Assembly (NCBI GenBank): GCA_022794035.1
Contig: JAAWDX010000003.1
Location: forward strand, 186,001 to 250,000
Source of the DNA: Lachnospiraceae bacterium
GTDB taxonomy: Bacteria; Bacillota; Clostridia; Lachnospirales; Bianqueaceae
DNA length: 64,000 nt
Direction of reading: 5' to 3'
A program made the position numbers and the translations under genes. Position 1 is the first letter of the stretch; every line of letters starts with the position of its first letter. Below, piece after piece: positions 50,912 to 61,277 of this stretch. A model generated the notes under the pieces. The model saw nothing but the letters and a program-made list of their open reading frames with translations. It made no database searches and was not told the DNA's origin.

Positions 50912-52340
50912 ATATCAGGTTTTGCAGGAGGGTGACATGCAGGCCGAGGTGACCTCGCTGGTGTATGATTCGCGCAAGGTGACCGAGGGAGCCTGCTTTG
51001 CCTGTGAGACAGGACTGGTGTTTGACGGAACGGATTTTCTGGAGGCAGCCAGAGCGCAGGGAGCGGTGCTGGCGATTATGGAAAAGAAGCCGGCGCAATA
51101 TCCGGAGGGGCTGACAATGCTGCTGGTTCCGAATATGATGAGGGCTACGGCGCTGATGGCGGCAAACTTTTATCCGCAGGCGCTGGAGGGCGCAGTGCTC
51201 ATTGGCATGACCGGAACAAACGGAAAAACGACGACCAGTACGCTGATGCATCATATTTTTATGGAGAATGGACTGGCATGCGGCTTGATCGGAACAAATG
51301 AGAATCGAATCGGACGGGAGGTCATACCCGCTGTGCATACCACGCCGTATCCATTTGATCTGTATGCGCTTTTTGAGAAAATGCATGAGGCCAAAATGGA
51401 GAGGGTTGTGATGGAGGTGTCTTCCCATGCGCTGGCGCAGTACCGTGTGGAGGGGGTGCGCTATCAGATTGGTATGTTTACGAATTTGTCACAGGATCAT
51501 TTAGATTATCATAAGACCATGGAGGCTTATCTGGCAGCAAAGTGCCGTTTGTTTGAGCAGTGCGATGTAGGACTTGTAAACGGAGATGATCCTGCTGCGA
51601 CGGTCATTTTGGAGACAGGAACCTGCCGCTTTGTGACATACGGGCTGCAGCCGCAGGATGAGTACCGAGCAGAAAATGTGCAGATGGATGAAACAGGGCT
51701 GCAGTACGATTGGTATTATGGAAAAGAAAAGCTAGGGCATATTCAGTATCCGGTTCCGGGAAAATTTAATGTATATAATACGCTGGCAGCGGCCAGTGCC
51801 TGTCACTTAACGGGGCTGACGCCAGAGGTGATCATACGGGCTTTGGCTACGCAGGAGGGCATTGTGAGCGGTCGTTTTCAGACCTTTCATGCGCAGGACG
51901 GCTTGACGGCCATTGTCGATTATGCACATACGCCCGACGGTTTGGCGAAGGTGTTGGAGACAGCGGCTGAGTTTGCAAAAGGAAGAATCATTACGGTGTT
52001 TGGCTGCGGGGGGGACAGAGATCCTAAAAAGCGCCCGGTGATGGGAGAGATTGCAGGAAAACTAAGTCAGTACTGCGTGATTACTTCAGATAATCCGCGG
52101 ACGGAGGACCCGGAGGCTATTATCGATCAGGTAGAAGAGGGAATGAAAAAAACAGAGTGCGCCTATGAGCGTCTTGCCGACCGGCGGGAGGCAATTGCCA
52201 GAGCGATTGCGCTGGCGAAGCCCGAGGATGTGGTGATGATTGCGGGCAAAGGACACGAGGACTATCAGATTATCGGCAGAGAAAAAATTCATCTGGATGA
52301 CAGAGAAGAAGTGAAAAAAGCTCTTGAAAGCCGTCAATAG
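50880..52340 (+). CDS. murE: UDP-MurNAc-tripeptide ligase (meso-DAP type)
   Basis: 486 residues, ATG inside the end of the PBP gene. Adds the third residue to UDP-MurNAc-L-Ala-D-Glu. ATP loop 'GMTGTNGKTTTSTL', and 'SDNPRTEDPEAI', whose DNPR motif marks meso-diaminopimelate specificity, agreeing with dapB nearby. Carbamoylated Lys region 'AKCRLF' is present. Confidence 0.96.
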   Translation: MTIEKLMEKIEYQVLQEGDMQAEVTSLVYDSRKVTEGACFACETGLVFDGTDFLEAARAQGAVLAIMEKKPAQYPEGLTMLLVPNMMRATALMAANFYPQALEGAVLIGMTGTNGKTTTSTLMHHIFMENGLACGLIGTNENRIGREVIPAVHTTPYPFDLYALFEKMHEAKMERVVMEVSSHALAQYRVEGVRYQIGMFTNLSQDHLDYHKTMEAYLAAKCRLFEQCDVGLVNGDDPAATVILETGTCRFVTYGLQPQDEYRAENVQMDETGLQYDWYYGKEKLGHIQYPVPGKFNVYNTLAAASACHLTGLTPEVIIRALATQEGIVSGRFQTFHAQDGLTAIVDYAHTPDGLAKVLETAAEFAKGRIITVFGCGGDRDPKKRPVMGEIAGKLSQYCVITSDNPRTEDPEAIIDQVEEGMKKTECAYERLADRREAIARAIALAKPEDVVMIAGKGHEDYQIIGREKIHLDDREEVKKALESRQ

Positions 52341-52361
52341 GGCGGAGCAAAGGAGGAAAGC

Positions 52362-53738
52362 ATGGAAAGAATCACCATCAAGCAGCTCATACAGGCAACG
52401 GGCGCTAAGCTGACGGGCAGCGATGAGGGCAGCATAGAGGAGATTGTACGGGATTCCCGTGAGGTCAGACAGGGGAGTCTGTTTGTGGCAATTGCCGGAG
52501 AGAATGTAGATGGGCACCAGTTTATTGCATCTGCATGGGAGCGGGGAGCAAAGGCTGTGCTTTCGCAGAAAAGCTGTGCGGTACCGGAGGGTTGCAGCCT
52601 GCTGCTTGTGCCGGATACGCTTCGGGCATTGGGGCAGATTGCTTCCTATTATAGAAGCTTATTTGAGCTGCCGCTGGTTGCGGTTACGGGAAGCGTGGGG
52701 AAAACATCCTGCAAGGATATGGTTGCCGCGGCGCTTTCCGGCGGCCGGCGTACGGTAAAGACAAAAGCCAATTTTAATAATCATATTGGTGTTCCGCTGA
52801 CGCTTTTTCAGCTGGATCATAGCACGCAGGCAGCGGTTGTTGAGATGGGCATGAACCATTTTGGAGAGATCGACTATGTGGCGCAGATGGCAAAGCCGAA
52901 TTATGGCATCATCACGAATATTGGCATGTCACATGTGGAAAATCTGGGCAGTCAGGAAGGGATCCTGCAGGCAAAGCTTGAGCTCCTGCCTCATATTCAA
53001 GGCCCGGGACCCGTCTTTTTAAATGGGGACGATCCTCTGTTATACGGCCTTAAAGGAAAGCTTGACAAAAAAGTTGAATATTTTGGCTATCAGGAGCACA
53101 ATCAGGCAAGGGTGCTTTCGGTAGAGCTTACCGAAAAGGCACATCTGAAGCTGCAGCTTGCCTATCGGGGGGAGCTGTATGATTTTGTTCTCCGCACAAT
53201 GGGGCGGCATATGGCTTATAATGCGCTGCCTGCCATTATGGCAGCCGTGCATATAGGGCTTTCTAAAGAAGAGATTCTGCAGGGACTTGCCGGCTATGTG
53301 CCGACGCCGCACCGGCTGGAGGCTATGACATCCTCACAATATCTTGTGATTGATGATACATATAATGCAAGTCCGGCTTCTATGTGCAGTGCGCTGGAGG
53401 CCATGGACAGCATTCCGTCAAGCCGGCGCCGGGTTGCAGTTTTGGGCGATATGTTTGAGCTTGGAGACTATGCAAAGGCAGGGCATGAAGAGGTGGGCCG
53501 ATATGTGGCCGGCCAGTCGAAGGCAGAGGTACTGATCTGCTGCGGAGAGACGTCCAGATGGATTTATGAAGCGGCGCAGGGCCGTAAGGAGCTGCATTGT
53601 TATTATTTTCCGAACGTACCGGAGATGGAAAAAAATCTTTTTACTATTCTGAAAAAAGATGATATAATACTGCTCAAGGCTTCACACGGAATGGGGTTTA
53701 CGGCCGTGTGCGAGAAGCTGCTGCAATATGAAGGATAA
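52362..53738 (+). CDS. murF: UDP-MurNAc-tripeptide-D-Ala-D-Ala ligase
   Basis: 458 residues. Completes the pentapeptide. ATP loop 'VTGSVGKTSCKD', 'KANFNNHIGVPLTLF' and 'DDTYNASPASM' are MurF signatures. ATG after AAGGAGG, 21 bp after murE. Confidence 0.96.
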   Translation: MERITIKQLIQATGAKLTGSDEGSIEEIVRDSREVRQGSLFVAIAGENVDGHQFIASAWERGAKAVLSQKSCAVPEGCSLLLVPDTLRALGQIASYYRSLFELPLVAVTGSVGKTSCKDMVAAALSGGRRTVKTKANFNNHIGVPLTLFQLDHSTQAAVVEMGMNHFGEIDYVAQMAKPNYGIITNIGMSHVENLGSQEGILQAKLELLPHIQGPGPVFLNGDDPLLYGLKGKLDKKVEYFGYQEHNQARVLSVELTEKAHLKLQLAYRGELYDFVLRTMGRHMAYNALPAIMAAVHIGLSKEEILQGLAGYVPTPHRLEAMTSSQYLVIDDTYNASPASMCSALEAMDSIPSSRRRVAVLGDMFELGDYAKAGHEEVGRYVAGQSKAEVLICCGETSRWIYEAAQGRKELHCYYFPNVPEMEKNLFTILKKDDIILLKASHGMGFTAVCEKLLQYEG

Positions 53739-53771
53739 TAACGGACGACTGATAAATGGAGGAACTCGAAA

Positions 53772-54728
53772 ATGACGATGGAAACGGCGATTTTTCCTGC
53801 GATGATTGCATTTGTGATGGAGCTGATCCTGTGCCCCGTCCTGATACCGCTGCTCAGCAGACTGAAATTTGGTCAATATATTCGGGAGGAAGGGCCGAAA
53901 TCCCATAAAAAAAAGGCGGGGACGCCCACTATGGGCGGCATTGCCATTATTCTCAGCATGATCATTGGCTGTGTATTTTTTGCCGGAAAATATCCGGCAG
54001 TCTGGCCCGTGCTGCTGGTGACAATTGCATTTGGCCTGATTGGTTTGGCCGATGATTTTATCAAAGTGGTGATGAAGCATAACGAAGGCCTAAAGCCGCT
54101 GCAGAAATTTATTCTGCAGATTTTAGTATCATCGGCTTTTGCTTTTTACTTGTATATCAATGATTTTTCGACTACGCTCACCTTCCATATTTTCGGCGAT
54201 GCGCAGCTAGAGCTCGGATGGCTGTTTTATCCCTTTGTCGTATTTGCTATGGTTGCGATGACAAACGGGAGTAACTTTACGGATGGTCTGGATGGTCTGG
54301 CGGCTAGCGTAACCGTGATTGTGGCTACCTTTTTTGCCATCACAGCATGGGGAAAAGGAAGCGATACAGTGCCGGCTGCTTCTGCCGCTGCAGGCAGCCT
54401 ATTAGGCTTCTTATTATTTAATACGTATCCTGCCAAGGTTTTCATGGGAGACACGGGTTCACTGGCGCTGGGCGGCTTTGTTACAGCCATTGCCTTTGTG
54501 CTGGAGATGCCCATGATCCTTTTAGTAGTAGGCTTTGTATATGTGGCCGAGGTGGTTTCGGTTATGCTGCAGGTGGGATATTTTAAGGCGACGCATGGGA
54601 AACGATTATTCCGTATGGCGCCGATCCATCATCATTTTGAGATGGGCGGGTGGCCGGAGACCAAGGTAGTCGCTGTATTTTCGATTGTCACGGCAATTCT
54701 TTGCCTGGCGGCTATGCTGCTCATATAA
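53772..54728 (+). CDS. mraY: Phospho-MurNAc-pentapeptide translocase
   Basis: 318 residues, ten helices. Transfers phospho-MurNAc-pentapeptide to undecaprenyl phosphate, giving lipid I. Motifs 'KAGTPTMGGIAI', 'GLADDFIKV', 'NGSNFTDGLDGLA' and 'RMAPIHHHFEMGG' are intact. Confidence 0.97.
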   Translation: MTMETAIFPAMIAFVMELILCPVLIPLLSRLKFGQYIREEGPKSHKKKAGTPTMGGIAIILSMIIGCVFFAGKYPAVWPVLLVTIAFGLIGLADDFIKVVMKHNEGLKPLQKFILQILVSSAFAFYLYINDFSTTLTFHIFGDAQLELGWLFYPFVVFAMVAMTNGSNFTDGLDGLAASVTVIVATFFAITAWGKGSDTVPAASAAAGSLLGFLLFNTYPAKVFMGDTGSLALGGFVTAIAFVLEMPMILLVVGFVYVAEVVSVMLQVGYFKATHGKRLFRMAPIHHHFEMGGWPETKVVAVFSIVTAILCLAAMLLI

Positions 54729-54756
54729 AAGATAGGAAAGCGAAGCGGAGGAAGGT

Positions 54757-56139
54757 ATGAATTTGGAAGAAAAGCAGGTAATGGTAGTCGGTCTCGCTAA
54801 AAGCGGAATTGAGGCAGCAAGGCTATGCCTGCGCCATGGCGCGTGCGTTACAGTATATGACGGAAAAGAAGCAGAAAGCCTGGAGCCACAGCTAAAGGAG
54901 CTGGAAAACGAGGAGCTTCACTATATTTTGGGTAGACAGCCGGAAGAAGAAGAGCTTTCTCGTATAGATTACATGGTGCTCAGTCCCGGAGTGCCCACGG
55001 ATCTGGCCTTTATTCAAAGAGCAAGAGAGCTGGGGGTAATTGTGTGCGGAGAAATTGAACTGGCCGCGCATTTTTGCCGTAATGAGATCATCGGTATTAC
55101 TGGCACAAACGGAAAGACCACGACCACCACATTAGTCGGGCAGATCATGCAGGCATACGCCCCTGGATCGCTGGTGGCTGGCAACATCGGCACGCCATTT
55201 TCTGCCATGGCAGAAAATGCAAAAGAAAAAACATATACCACCATTGAGCTCTCAAGCTTTCAGCTGGAAAGCATTTTGAAATTCCGTCCGCACGTAGCGG
55301 CTATTCTGAATTTTACACCGGACCATTTGGACCGGCACAAGACCTTTGAGAACTATGTAGCGGCGAAATGCCGTATTTATGAAAATCAAACGTCCGATGA
55401 TTTCTGCATTTTTAATTATGATGATCCGCTGTGCAGAGAGAGAGCCGAGCAGCTTTCAAAAAGAGAGAACGCGCCGACAGTTGCTTATTTTAGCCATCAA
55501 ACGCCGACGCAGGGCGGCATATGGGCAGAGGGCGATCAGATGGTGGCCGATATACAGGGCAGCAAGACTGTGCTGGCGGAATTTTCAAGGCTGCAGATAT
55601 TAGGAGCACATAATGAAGAAAATGCGATGGCGGCAGCGCTTTGCTGTTTGAAGGCCGGCGTCCCGGTACCCGTGATCACAGAAGGGCTCTATGCATTTAA
55701 GGGGGTAGCGCATCGGATTGAGCCCGTTGGCAGCGTTGCCGGTGTCCAGTATTATAATGATTCCAAGGCAACCAATCCGGACGCTGCGATAAAAGGGCTT
55801 CTGGCCATGCGCACGCCTCAAACGGTGCTGATTGGCGGCGGCTATGATAAAGGAACGCCTTATGACAGCTGGTGTCAGCTGTTTACGGGGCGCGTACGCC
55901 GTCTCATTTTAATTGGCGCGACCCGGCAGGATATATATGACTGCGCCGTGCGCTGCGGGTATCCGGCTGAGCAGATTGAAATGGCAGACAGCTTTCAGGA
56001 AGCGGTGCAAAAAGCGGCGCAGAGCGCCCAAGAAGGGGATAGTGTCCTGCTTTCCCCCGCATGTGCCAGCTGGGGAATGTTTAAAAACTATGAAGAGCGG
56101 GGAGACATTTTCCGTGAGTTGGTTCAAAATATGCAGTAA
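54757..56139 (+). CDS. murD: UDP-MurNAc-L-alanine--D-glutamate ligase
   Basis: 460 residues. 'VVGLAKSGIEAARL' at the N-terminus, ATP loop 'GITGTNGKTTTTTL', 'LNFTPDHLDRH' and 'YNDSKATNPDAA' identify MurD. It uses D-Glu made by MurI. ATG after GGAGG. Confidence 0.97.
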   Translation: MNLEEKQVMVVGLAKSGIEAARLCLRHGACVTVYDGKEAESLEPQLKELENEELHYILGRQPEEEELSRIDYMVLSPGVPTDLAFIQRARELGVIVCGEIELAAHFCRNEIIGITGTNGKTTTTTLVGQIMQAYAPGSLVAGNIGTPFSAMAENAKEKTYTTIELSSFQLESILKFRPHVAAILNFTPDHLDRHKTFENYVAAKCRIYENQTSDDFCIFNYDDPLCRERAEQLSKRENAPTVAYFSHQTPTQGGIWAEGDQMVADIQGSKTVLAEFSRLQILGAHNEENAMAAALCCLKAGVPVPVITEGLYAFKGVAHRIEPVGSVAGVQYYNDSKATNPDAAIKGLLAMRTPQTVLIGGGYDKGTPYDSWCQLFTGRVRRLILIGATRQDIYDCAVRCGYPAEQIEMADSFQEAVQKAAQSAQEGDSVLLSPACASWGMFKNYEERGDIFRELVQNMQ

Positions 56140-56157
56140 ATTCAGGAGGTGACAGAT

Positions 56158-57573
56158 TTGGCGAAGAAAACAAAAAGAAAACAAGCGACTAAAACCACCG
56201 CCAAAGCGCAGAGAAATACGCGGCCCTTACAGGCAGATGATTTTAATTCCGCGCCTTCAGCCAGAGATTATACTTTCACCTCTTTTTATGAAGAAGAGGA
56301 TTCTTATGCGCGGGCTGAGGCGGCCAGAAAGAAAAAAACGGCAGACCAACCTGTGAGAGGGAGACGCAGCGGCGTTTTAATTCAGGAGAAGAAAAAGGCC
56401 AAAAGCAAGGGCTTTGCGCTGCCAAAGCGTGAAGAGAGCGATTTTACTATCATTGCCTGCGTGGTCATGCTTTCCTTTATCGGTTTGATTATGGTCACTA
56501 GCTCTAGCTATTACTACGCCTATACGCAGATGGATGACAGCATGCATTTTTTCCGCCGTCAGTTTATCTGGCTGGGCGTAGGTGCTGTAGCTATGATTTT
56601 TGCCATCAAATTTCCGCTTTCAATTTTAAAGCGGTTTGCGAAGCTTAGCTACATTGCCAGCGTATTTTTTAGCTTTATTGTGCTGTTCATTGGTAATGAA
56701 GCTAATGGCTCCACTAGGTGGCTGGGCGTGGGCAGTCTGAGCTTTCAGCCGGCAGAGCTGGCCAAGATCGGTGTAGCGCTCTATATGGCGGTCTTAGTAG
56801 AAGAGCATCAAAAGGATATTACGCAGGCTAAGGTGTTTGGCAAGCTTTTTGCGATTCTTTGCGTGCCCACGGCGCTGGTTGCATATCAAAACCTATCCAG
56901 CGGTATTATCATTGCCTGTATCGGCGTCATTATTATGTTTGTGGGCGGCGCGAGATGGAAGCATTTTTTCTGCATTGTAGGACCAATGGCAGCGGTAGTT
57001 GTCTTAGTCGTTACACTGCCCATGATCATTCCGGTTGACAGCCTGCCAGGTCCCCTGCAGGGATTTATGAAAGAATTTTTATACCGGACAGAACGTGTTC
57101 AAGCATGGCTTGATCCATTTGCTTATGCGCAGGATTCAGGGTATCAGACCATCCAGTCATTGTATGCAGTGGCCTCGGGCGGCTTTTTTGGCCGCGGTCT
57201 TGGGCAGAGCATCCAAAAGCTTGGCTTCATCCCGGAAGCGCATAATGATATCATTTTTTCAATTATCTGTGAGGAGCTTGGACTGTTCGGCGCGGGGATT
57301 GTCATTGCTCTCTTTATGGTTTTTACTTGGCATGGTATTAAAATCAGCTTATTTGCGCCTAATAAGTTTACGGCTCTTCTTTCAGCCGGTATTGTCGGAC
57401 AGATTGCGATGCAGGCTATTTTAAATATTGCCGTAAATACGAATAGTATTCCGGCAACGGGAATTACCCTGCCGTTTATTAGCTACGGCGGATCCTCGAT
57501 GCTGTTTTTGATGATCAGCGTAGGAATTTTGCTGAATATTTCCGGATATACAAGAAGAGCCTCTGCCGCTTAA
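56158..57573 (+). CDS. ftsW: SEDS peptidoglycan polymerase FtsW/SpoVE
   Basis: 471 residues from TTG 56158, placed 5 bp after AGGAGGTGA; the GTG at 56149 is within that ribosome site. A long basic, disordered cytosolic N-terminus (about 95 residues, 'KKTKRKQATKTTAKAQRN') precedes ten helices. SEDS marks: 'GSTRWLGVGSLSFQPAELAK' and 'IPEAHNDIIFSIICEELG' and 'LPFISYGGSSM'. Lipid II glycosyltransferase of the septum; could equally be SpoVE. Confidence 0.92.
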   Translation: MAKKTKRKQATKTTAKAQRNTRPLQADDFNSAPSARDYTFTSFYEEEDSYARAEAARKKKTADQPVRGRRSGVLIQEKKKAKSKGFALPKREESDFTIIACVVMLSFIGLIMVTSSSYYYAYTQMDDSMHFFRRQFIWLGVGAVAMIFAIKFPLSILKRFAKLSYIASVFFSFIVLFIGNEANGSTRWLGVGSLSFQPAELAKIGVALYMAVLVEEHQKDITQAKVFGKLFAILCVPTALVAYQNLSSGIIIACIGVIIMFVGGARWKHFFCIVGPMAAVVVLVVTLPMIIPVDSLPGPLQGFMKEFLYRTERVQAWLDPFAYAQDSGYQTIQSLYAVASGGFFGRGLGQSIQKLGFIPEAHNDIIFSIICEELGLFGAGIVIALFMVFTWHGIKISLFAPNKFTALLSAGIVGQIAMQAILNIAVNTNSIPATGITLPFISYGGSSMLFLMISVGILLNISGYTRRASAA

Positions 57574-57663
57574 AAATTTGACCGTTTTGCTGTAAATATG
57601 GTACCATTATCGCTCCGCCGTAATATCATAAAGTAGAAAGAGTATTGACAGGCGGAGATGAAG

Positions 57664-58935
57664 ATGAAGTATATTGAGATAGAAGGCGGCCGTCCGCTGC
57701 AGGGTGAAATAGCGATACAAGGCTCTAAAAATGCCGCTCTTCCGATGATGGCGGCTGCCCTTTTAACCAATCAGCCCGTTTCGATCGGGCGCTGTCCTGA
57801 TATTGAGGATGTGCATGTCATGTGCGAGCTTTTGCAGCATATTGGGGCGCAGATTACATGGCGGGGGGATTCCGTACGGATTCAGATGCGGCAGATTCAA
57901 AACACGGTGCTGCCGGAGGCGCTCGTGCGAAAAATGCGTTCCTCTATTATGCTGTTGGGGCCGCTGTTAGCTAGAACGGGCAGAGCCGAGATGACATTTC
58001 CGGGCGGATGCGTCATTGGAAGCCGGCCGATTGATCTCCATCTCGCTGCCTTGCAGCAAAGAGGCTTTTTGATTGAAGAAAAGGCAGGATGCTTAATCGG
58101 CAGGAAAAGCTTAGAGCATGCCGCACAGGTGTGCCGGATTCATTTGCGGTTCCCCAGTGTGGGAGCAACGGAAAATATTTTGATGAACGCGGTGCTCGGC
58201 AGCGGTCAGACGATTTTATCAGGAGCGGCGGTGGAACCGGAGGTCACAGCACTGGCGATGATGCTGCGCCAGATGGGAGCGAGAATAGAAGGCATTGGCT
58301 CTCAGCAGCTTAGCATTCAGGCGGTGCCCTATCTTCATGGGATTCAAACCAGTGTAATGGCTGACCGCATTGTGGCAGGGACATATCTGCTGGCGGCTGC
58401 GGCTACCAAGGGAGATATCTGGCTGCATGGCGCGAGGGCACAGGATAATAGAGCGCTCCTGCATATTTTAGAAGAGATGGGCTGTGAAATAGAGGATCAT
58501 GAAAAGAGGGAATGGATCCATTTAAAGGCGCCGGCAGTTTTAAAGCCTGTTGATGTGAGGACAGATCCATATCCCGGGTTTGCAACAGATCTTCAGGCAA
58601 TGCTGATGATTGTGATGACCCAGACTGAGGGGATCAGCCATATTGAAGAAACGATTTTTGAAAATCGGTTTCGGCATGTGGAAGCGCTGCGCCGAATCGG
58701 CGCCAGGATTCAGGTGCATCAAATGACGGCGGCTATCCATGGAGCCACAAGGCTGCAACCCGGCGTTTTATGGGCCACCGATCTGCGGGCCGGTGCGGCA
58801 ATGGTGCTGGCGGGGCTTTGTGCGAGCGGCCATACGCAGATTCGGGAGCTTTCTCATATTGAACGGGGCTATGAGGATATTGTGAGAGATTTACAGAAGC
58901 TAGGCGCTGTTATATCAGTGAAAAGTGACGAATGA
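57664..58935 (+). CDS. murA: UDP-GlcNAc 1-carboxyvinyltransferase
   Basis: 423 residues from ATG 57664, spaced 7 bp from GGCGGAG; ATG 57658 directly abuts it. First committed step of precursor synthesis. 'GSKNAALPMMAAALL' at the N-terminus and the catalytic Cys in 'FPGGCVIGSRPID' (fosfomycin target) are present. It takes the place where murG often lies. Confidence 0.95.
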   Translation: MKYIEIEGGRPLQGEIAIQGSKNAALPMMAAALLTNQPVSIGRCPDIEDVHVMCELLQHIGAQITWRGDSVRIQMRQIQNTVLPEALVRKMRSSIMLLGPLLARTGRAEMTFPGGCVIGSRPIDLHLAALQQRGFLIEEKAGCLIGRKSLEHAAQVCRIHLRFPSVGATENILMNAVLGSGQTILSGAAVEPEVTALAMMLRQMGARIEGIGSQQLSIQAVPYLHGIQTSVMADRIVAGTYLLAAAATKGDIWLHGARAQDNRALLHILEEMGCEIEDHEKREWIHLKAPAVLKPVDVRTDPYPGFATDLQAMLMIVMTQTEGISHIEETIFENRFRHVEALRRIGARIQVHQMTAAIHGATRLQPGVLWATDLRAGAAMVLAGLCASGHTQIRELSHIERGYEDIVRDLQKLGAVISVKSDE

Positions 58936-58957
58936 AGAATAAAGAAAAGGGGAAACT

Positions 58958-59728
58958 ATGGCAAGAGTACTCAAAATACAAAATGGCTATCAGCCTCCGA
59001 GAAAAAGCAGAAAAAAGCTATGGCTTATTGCAGCAGCGCTGGTGCTGTTTGTTTTGCTAATTTTAAACAGCAGTATCTTTTCCCTTAAGCATGTAGAGAT
59101 TGAGGGAAATACGCGTGTTAGCGATGAGAAGATTTTGGAGGATCTGGAGCTGGAAATGGGTACGAATCTGTTTCGGTATATGCTGACTCATTTGAATGCA
59201 GAGCCGAAGGTGGATCCGAGACTGAGTGCTGTAGATATTTATTTTTCATGGCCTAATACGATCAGAATCAAGGTGGATGAAAGCATGACGATCGGATATG
59301 TATATTTTCAGGGGACATATCTTTGTATCGACCGAAAGGGGCATGTGGCTACGAGTACGTATACGCTGGATGAGGATCTTCCGATCATCAAAGGGATCGA
59401 AGTAGGCAGCTTTTCGCTGGGAGAGTCTTTGGATACGAAGGATACGCAGCGCTATGAGGCAGTTGTCAGCGTATGTGCCATCCTGCGTAAGCATGATCTG
59501 AATGTAGCAGTGTCCGAGGTCAATGTCAGAAATCTGGAAGATATCGTTTTATACACGGAGAAGCTAGAGATTCATCTCGGCGGTATGAAAGAAATGGAGC
59601 AAAAGATCGGCGTGATTGGCAGCATTTTAGAGAAGCCGGAAATTCCGGCGGGAATTTTGCATATAGAGGATCTGGATCAACAAGTATATATTGAACCGAA
59701 AGTGAGGCCCGGACAGACGCCGCAGTAG
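58958..59728 (+). CDS. divIB: Cell division protein DivIB/FtsQ
   Basis: 256 residues: basic cytosolic N-terminus, one helix (about 24-45, 'LWLIAAALVLFVLLILNSSIF'), then a POTRA domain ('SLKHVEIEGNTRVSDEKIL') and the FtsQ beta domain. Works with FtsL and DivIC at the septum. Ribosome site AAGGGGA. Confidence 0.92.
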   Translation: MARVLKIQNGYQPPRKSRKKLWLIAAALVLFVLLILNSSIFSLKHVEIEGNTRVSDEKILEDLELEMGTNLFRYMLTHLNAEPKVDPRLSAVDIYFSWPNTIRIKVDESMTIGYVYFQGTYLCIDRKGHVATSTYTLDEDLPIIKGIEVGSFSLGESLDTKDTQRYEAVVSVCAILRKHDLNVAVSEVNVRNLEDIVLYTEKLEIHLGGMKEMEQKIGVIGSILEKPEIPAGILHIEDLDQQVYIEPKVRPGQTPQ

Positions 59729-59802
59729 CCGGGCCTGACTGTTTACTTTATGACAAGAAAGCACGATTTTGAAAACATTATGTAAAAATCAGCAGAAAGC
59801 GC

Positions 59803-59831
59803 TTGATTTTTTAGATAAAAACGATTATGAT
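59803..59831 (+). promoter_or_regulatory. Promoter for ftsZ
   Basis: TTGATT (59803-59808), 17-bp spacer, TATGAT (59826-59831), 75 bp before the ftsZ ATG. Confidence 0.65.
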
Positions 59832-59905
59832 ATAGCTAATTATACTCCCGAATTGATGTATAGAAGAGCGTGCAGCGGGGGAGCAGCTGAGAAGGAGAAC
59901 AAGGA

Positions 59906-61132
59906 ATGTTGGAGTTTAATGATATGGCAAATGATCAGGCCAGTGCCAAAATAAAAGTTGTCGGCGTGGGCGGCGGCGGAAATAATGCTGTAGAGAGAAT
60001 GATTGAAGACGGATTGGAAGGCGCCGAATTTCTAATTATTAATACAGATAAGCAGGTACTGTCAAGAGGTAAGGCAGAGACCAAATTATTGATTGGCGAG
60101 AAGCTGACCAGAGGATTGGGAGCAGGAGCGAATCCTGAGATCGGTCAGAAGGCGGCAATGGAGAGCGAGGAAGCGATCCGCAAGGCAATTGAAGGCAGCG
60201 ATATGGTATTTGTAACTGCCGGTATGGGCGGCGGAACTGGTACAGGGGCTGCTCCTGTGGTTGCCGGGATTGCAAAGAAAATGGGGATCTTGACGGTTGG
60301 CGTTGTGACCAAGCCCTTCCGTTTTGAGGGAGCTAAAAAGATGCGCTCTGCACTGGGCGGTATCGAACAGCTCGGACAAAATGTGGATACGTTAATTACG
60401 ATTTCTAACGATCGTTTATTGGATGTGGCAGATAAGAAGACGACGATGATCGAGGCATTCCATATGGCAGACGAAGTACTTCGTCAAGGTGTACAGGGAA
60501 TTTCCGATTTGATTTACCGGCCGGGTCTGATCAATCTGGACTTTGCCGATGTGCGTACCATCATGCATGATAAGGGTCTGGCTCATATGGGAATTGGCCG
60601 TGCATCCGGAGAGGACAAGTCCAGAAAGGCGGCAGAGGCAGCTATTTCTTCACCGCTTCTTGATACCAGTATTGAGGGTGCAAAGGGCCTGTTAGTCAAT
60701 GTATGCGGCGGTCCTGATATGACTCTGTATGAATTCGATGCTGTTTCCGATATTATCAATGGATTAGCCGATCCGGAAGCGGAGATTATTGTGGGTACCT
60801 CTACAGATGAGTCGCTGGAGGATGAGATTATTGTGACAGTGATTGCGACAGATTTTGGTTCTCATAAAGACACTGGCGCTAAACCGGATGATGAAGAGCA
60901 TGCGGTAGAGATTACCTCCAACGAATTTAAACCGGCAAGACCGGAAGCCGCACAAGCTTCTTCTGATACGCAGTCCGGATACCAGCAGTCTTCCACTTAT
61001 CAATCAGGATATGCCTCTTCGTCCTATCAGGGGAACGAGAATCGTTCTTCAGCGCCTGAGCGTGATGCGGATAATGAAATGGATGTGCCGATTGATATTC
61101 CGGGATTTTTGCAAAGACGAAAGAAAAGATAA
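59906..61132 (+). CDS. ftsZ: Cell division GTPase FtsZ
   Basis: 408 residues. Tubulin-like GTPase building the Z ring. '[15 protein letters not shown]', tubulin signature '[10 protein letters not shown]', T7 loop '[11 protein letters not shown]', a Gln/Ser-rich linker (about 335-390) and the C-terminal partner-binding peptide '[13 protein letters not shown]'. AAGGAGAAC site, own promoter. The partner ftsA is not present. Confidence 0.98.
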   Translation: MLEFNDMANDQASAKIKVVGVGGGGNNAVERMIEDGLEGAEFLIINTDKQVLSRGKAETKLLIGEKLTRGLGAGANPEIGQKAAMESEEAIRKAIEGSDMVFVTAGMGGGTGTGAAPVVAGIAKKMGILTVGVVTKPFRFEGAKKMRSALGGIEQLGQNVDTLITISNDRLLDVADKKTTMIEAFHMADEVLRQGVQGISDLIYRPGLINLDFADVRTIMHDKGLAHMGIGRASGEDKSRKAAEAAISSPLLDTSIEGAKGLLVNVCGGPDMTLYEFDAVSDIINGLADPEAEIIVGTSTDESLEDEIIVTVIATDFGSHKDTGAKPDDEEHAVEITSNEFKPARPEAAQASSDTQSGYQQSSTYQSGYASSSYQGNENRSSAPERDADNEMDVPIDIPGFLQRRKKR

Positions 61133-61277
61133 CAATTTAAGAGAAGTGCAGCTTGTCAGATATACTCTGGCAGGCTGCTTTTTTGTTGTAAAAAAATAAA
61201 ACTCCATTTCCAATAAATGACAAATTAATTGATAGGCTTGTGTTATGATATTTTCAGCCGAGAGATGGAGGTGAAGC

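Noticed and set aside
59769-59954. 61-codon ORF before ftsZ
   Set aside because: Overlaps the ftsZ promoter and start in another frame; no ribosome site.
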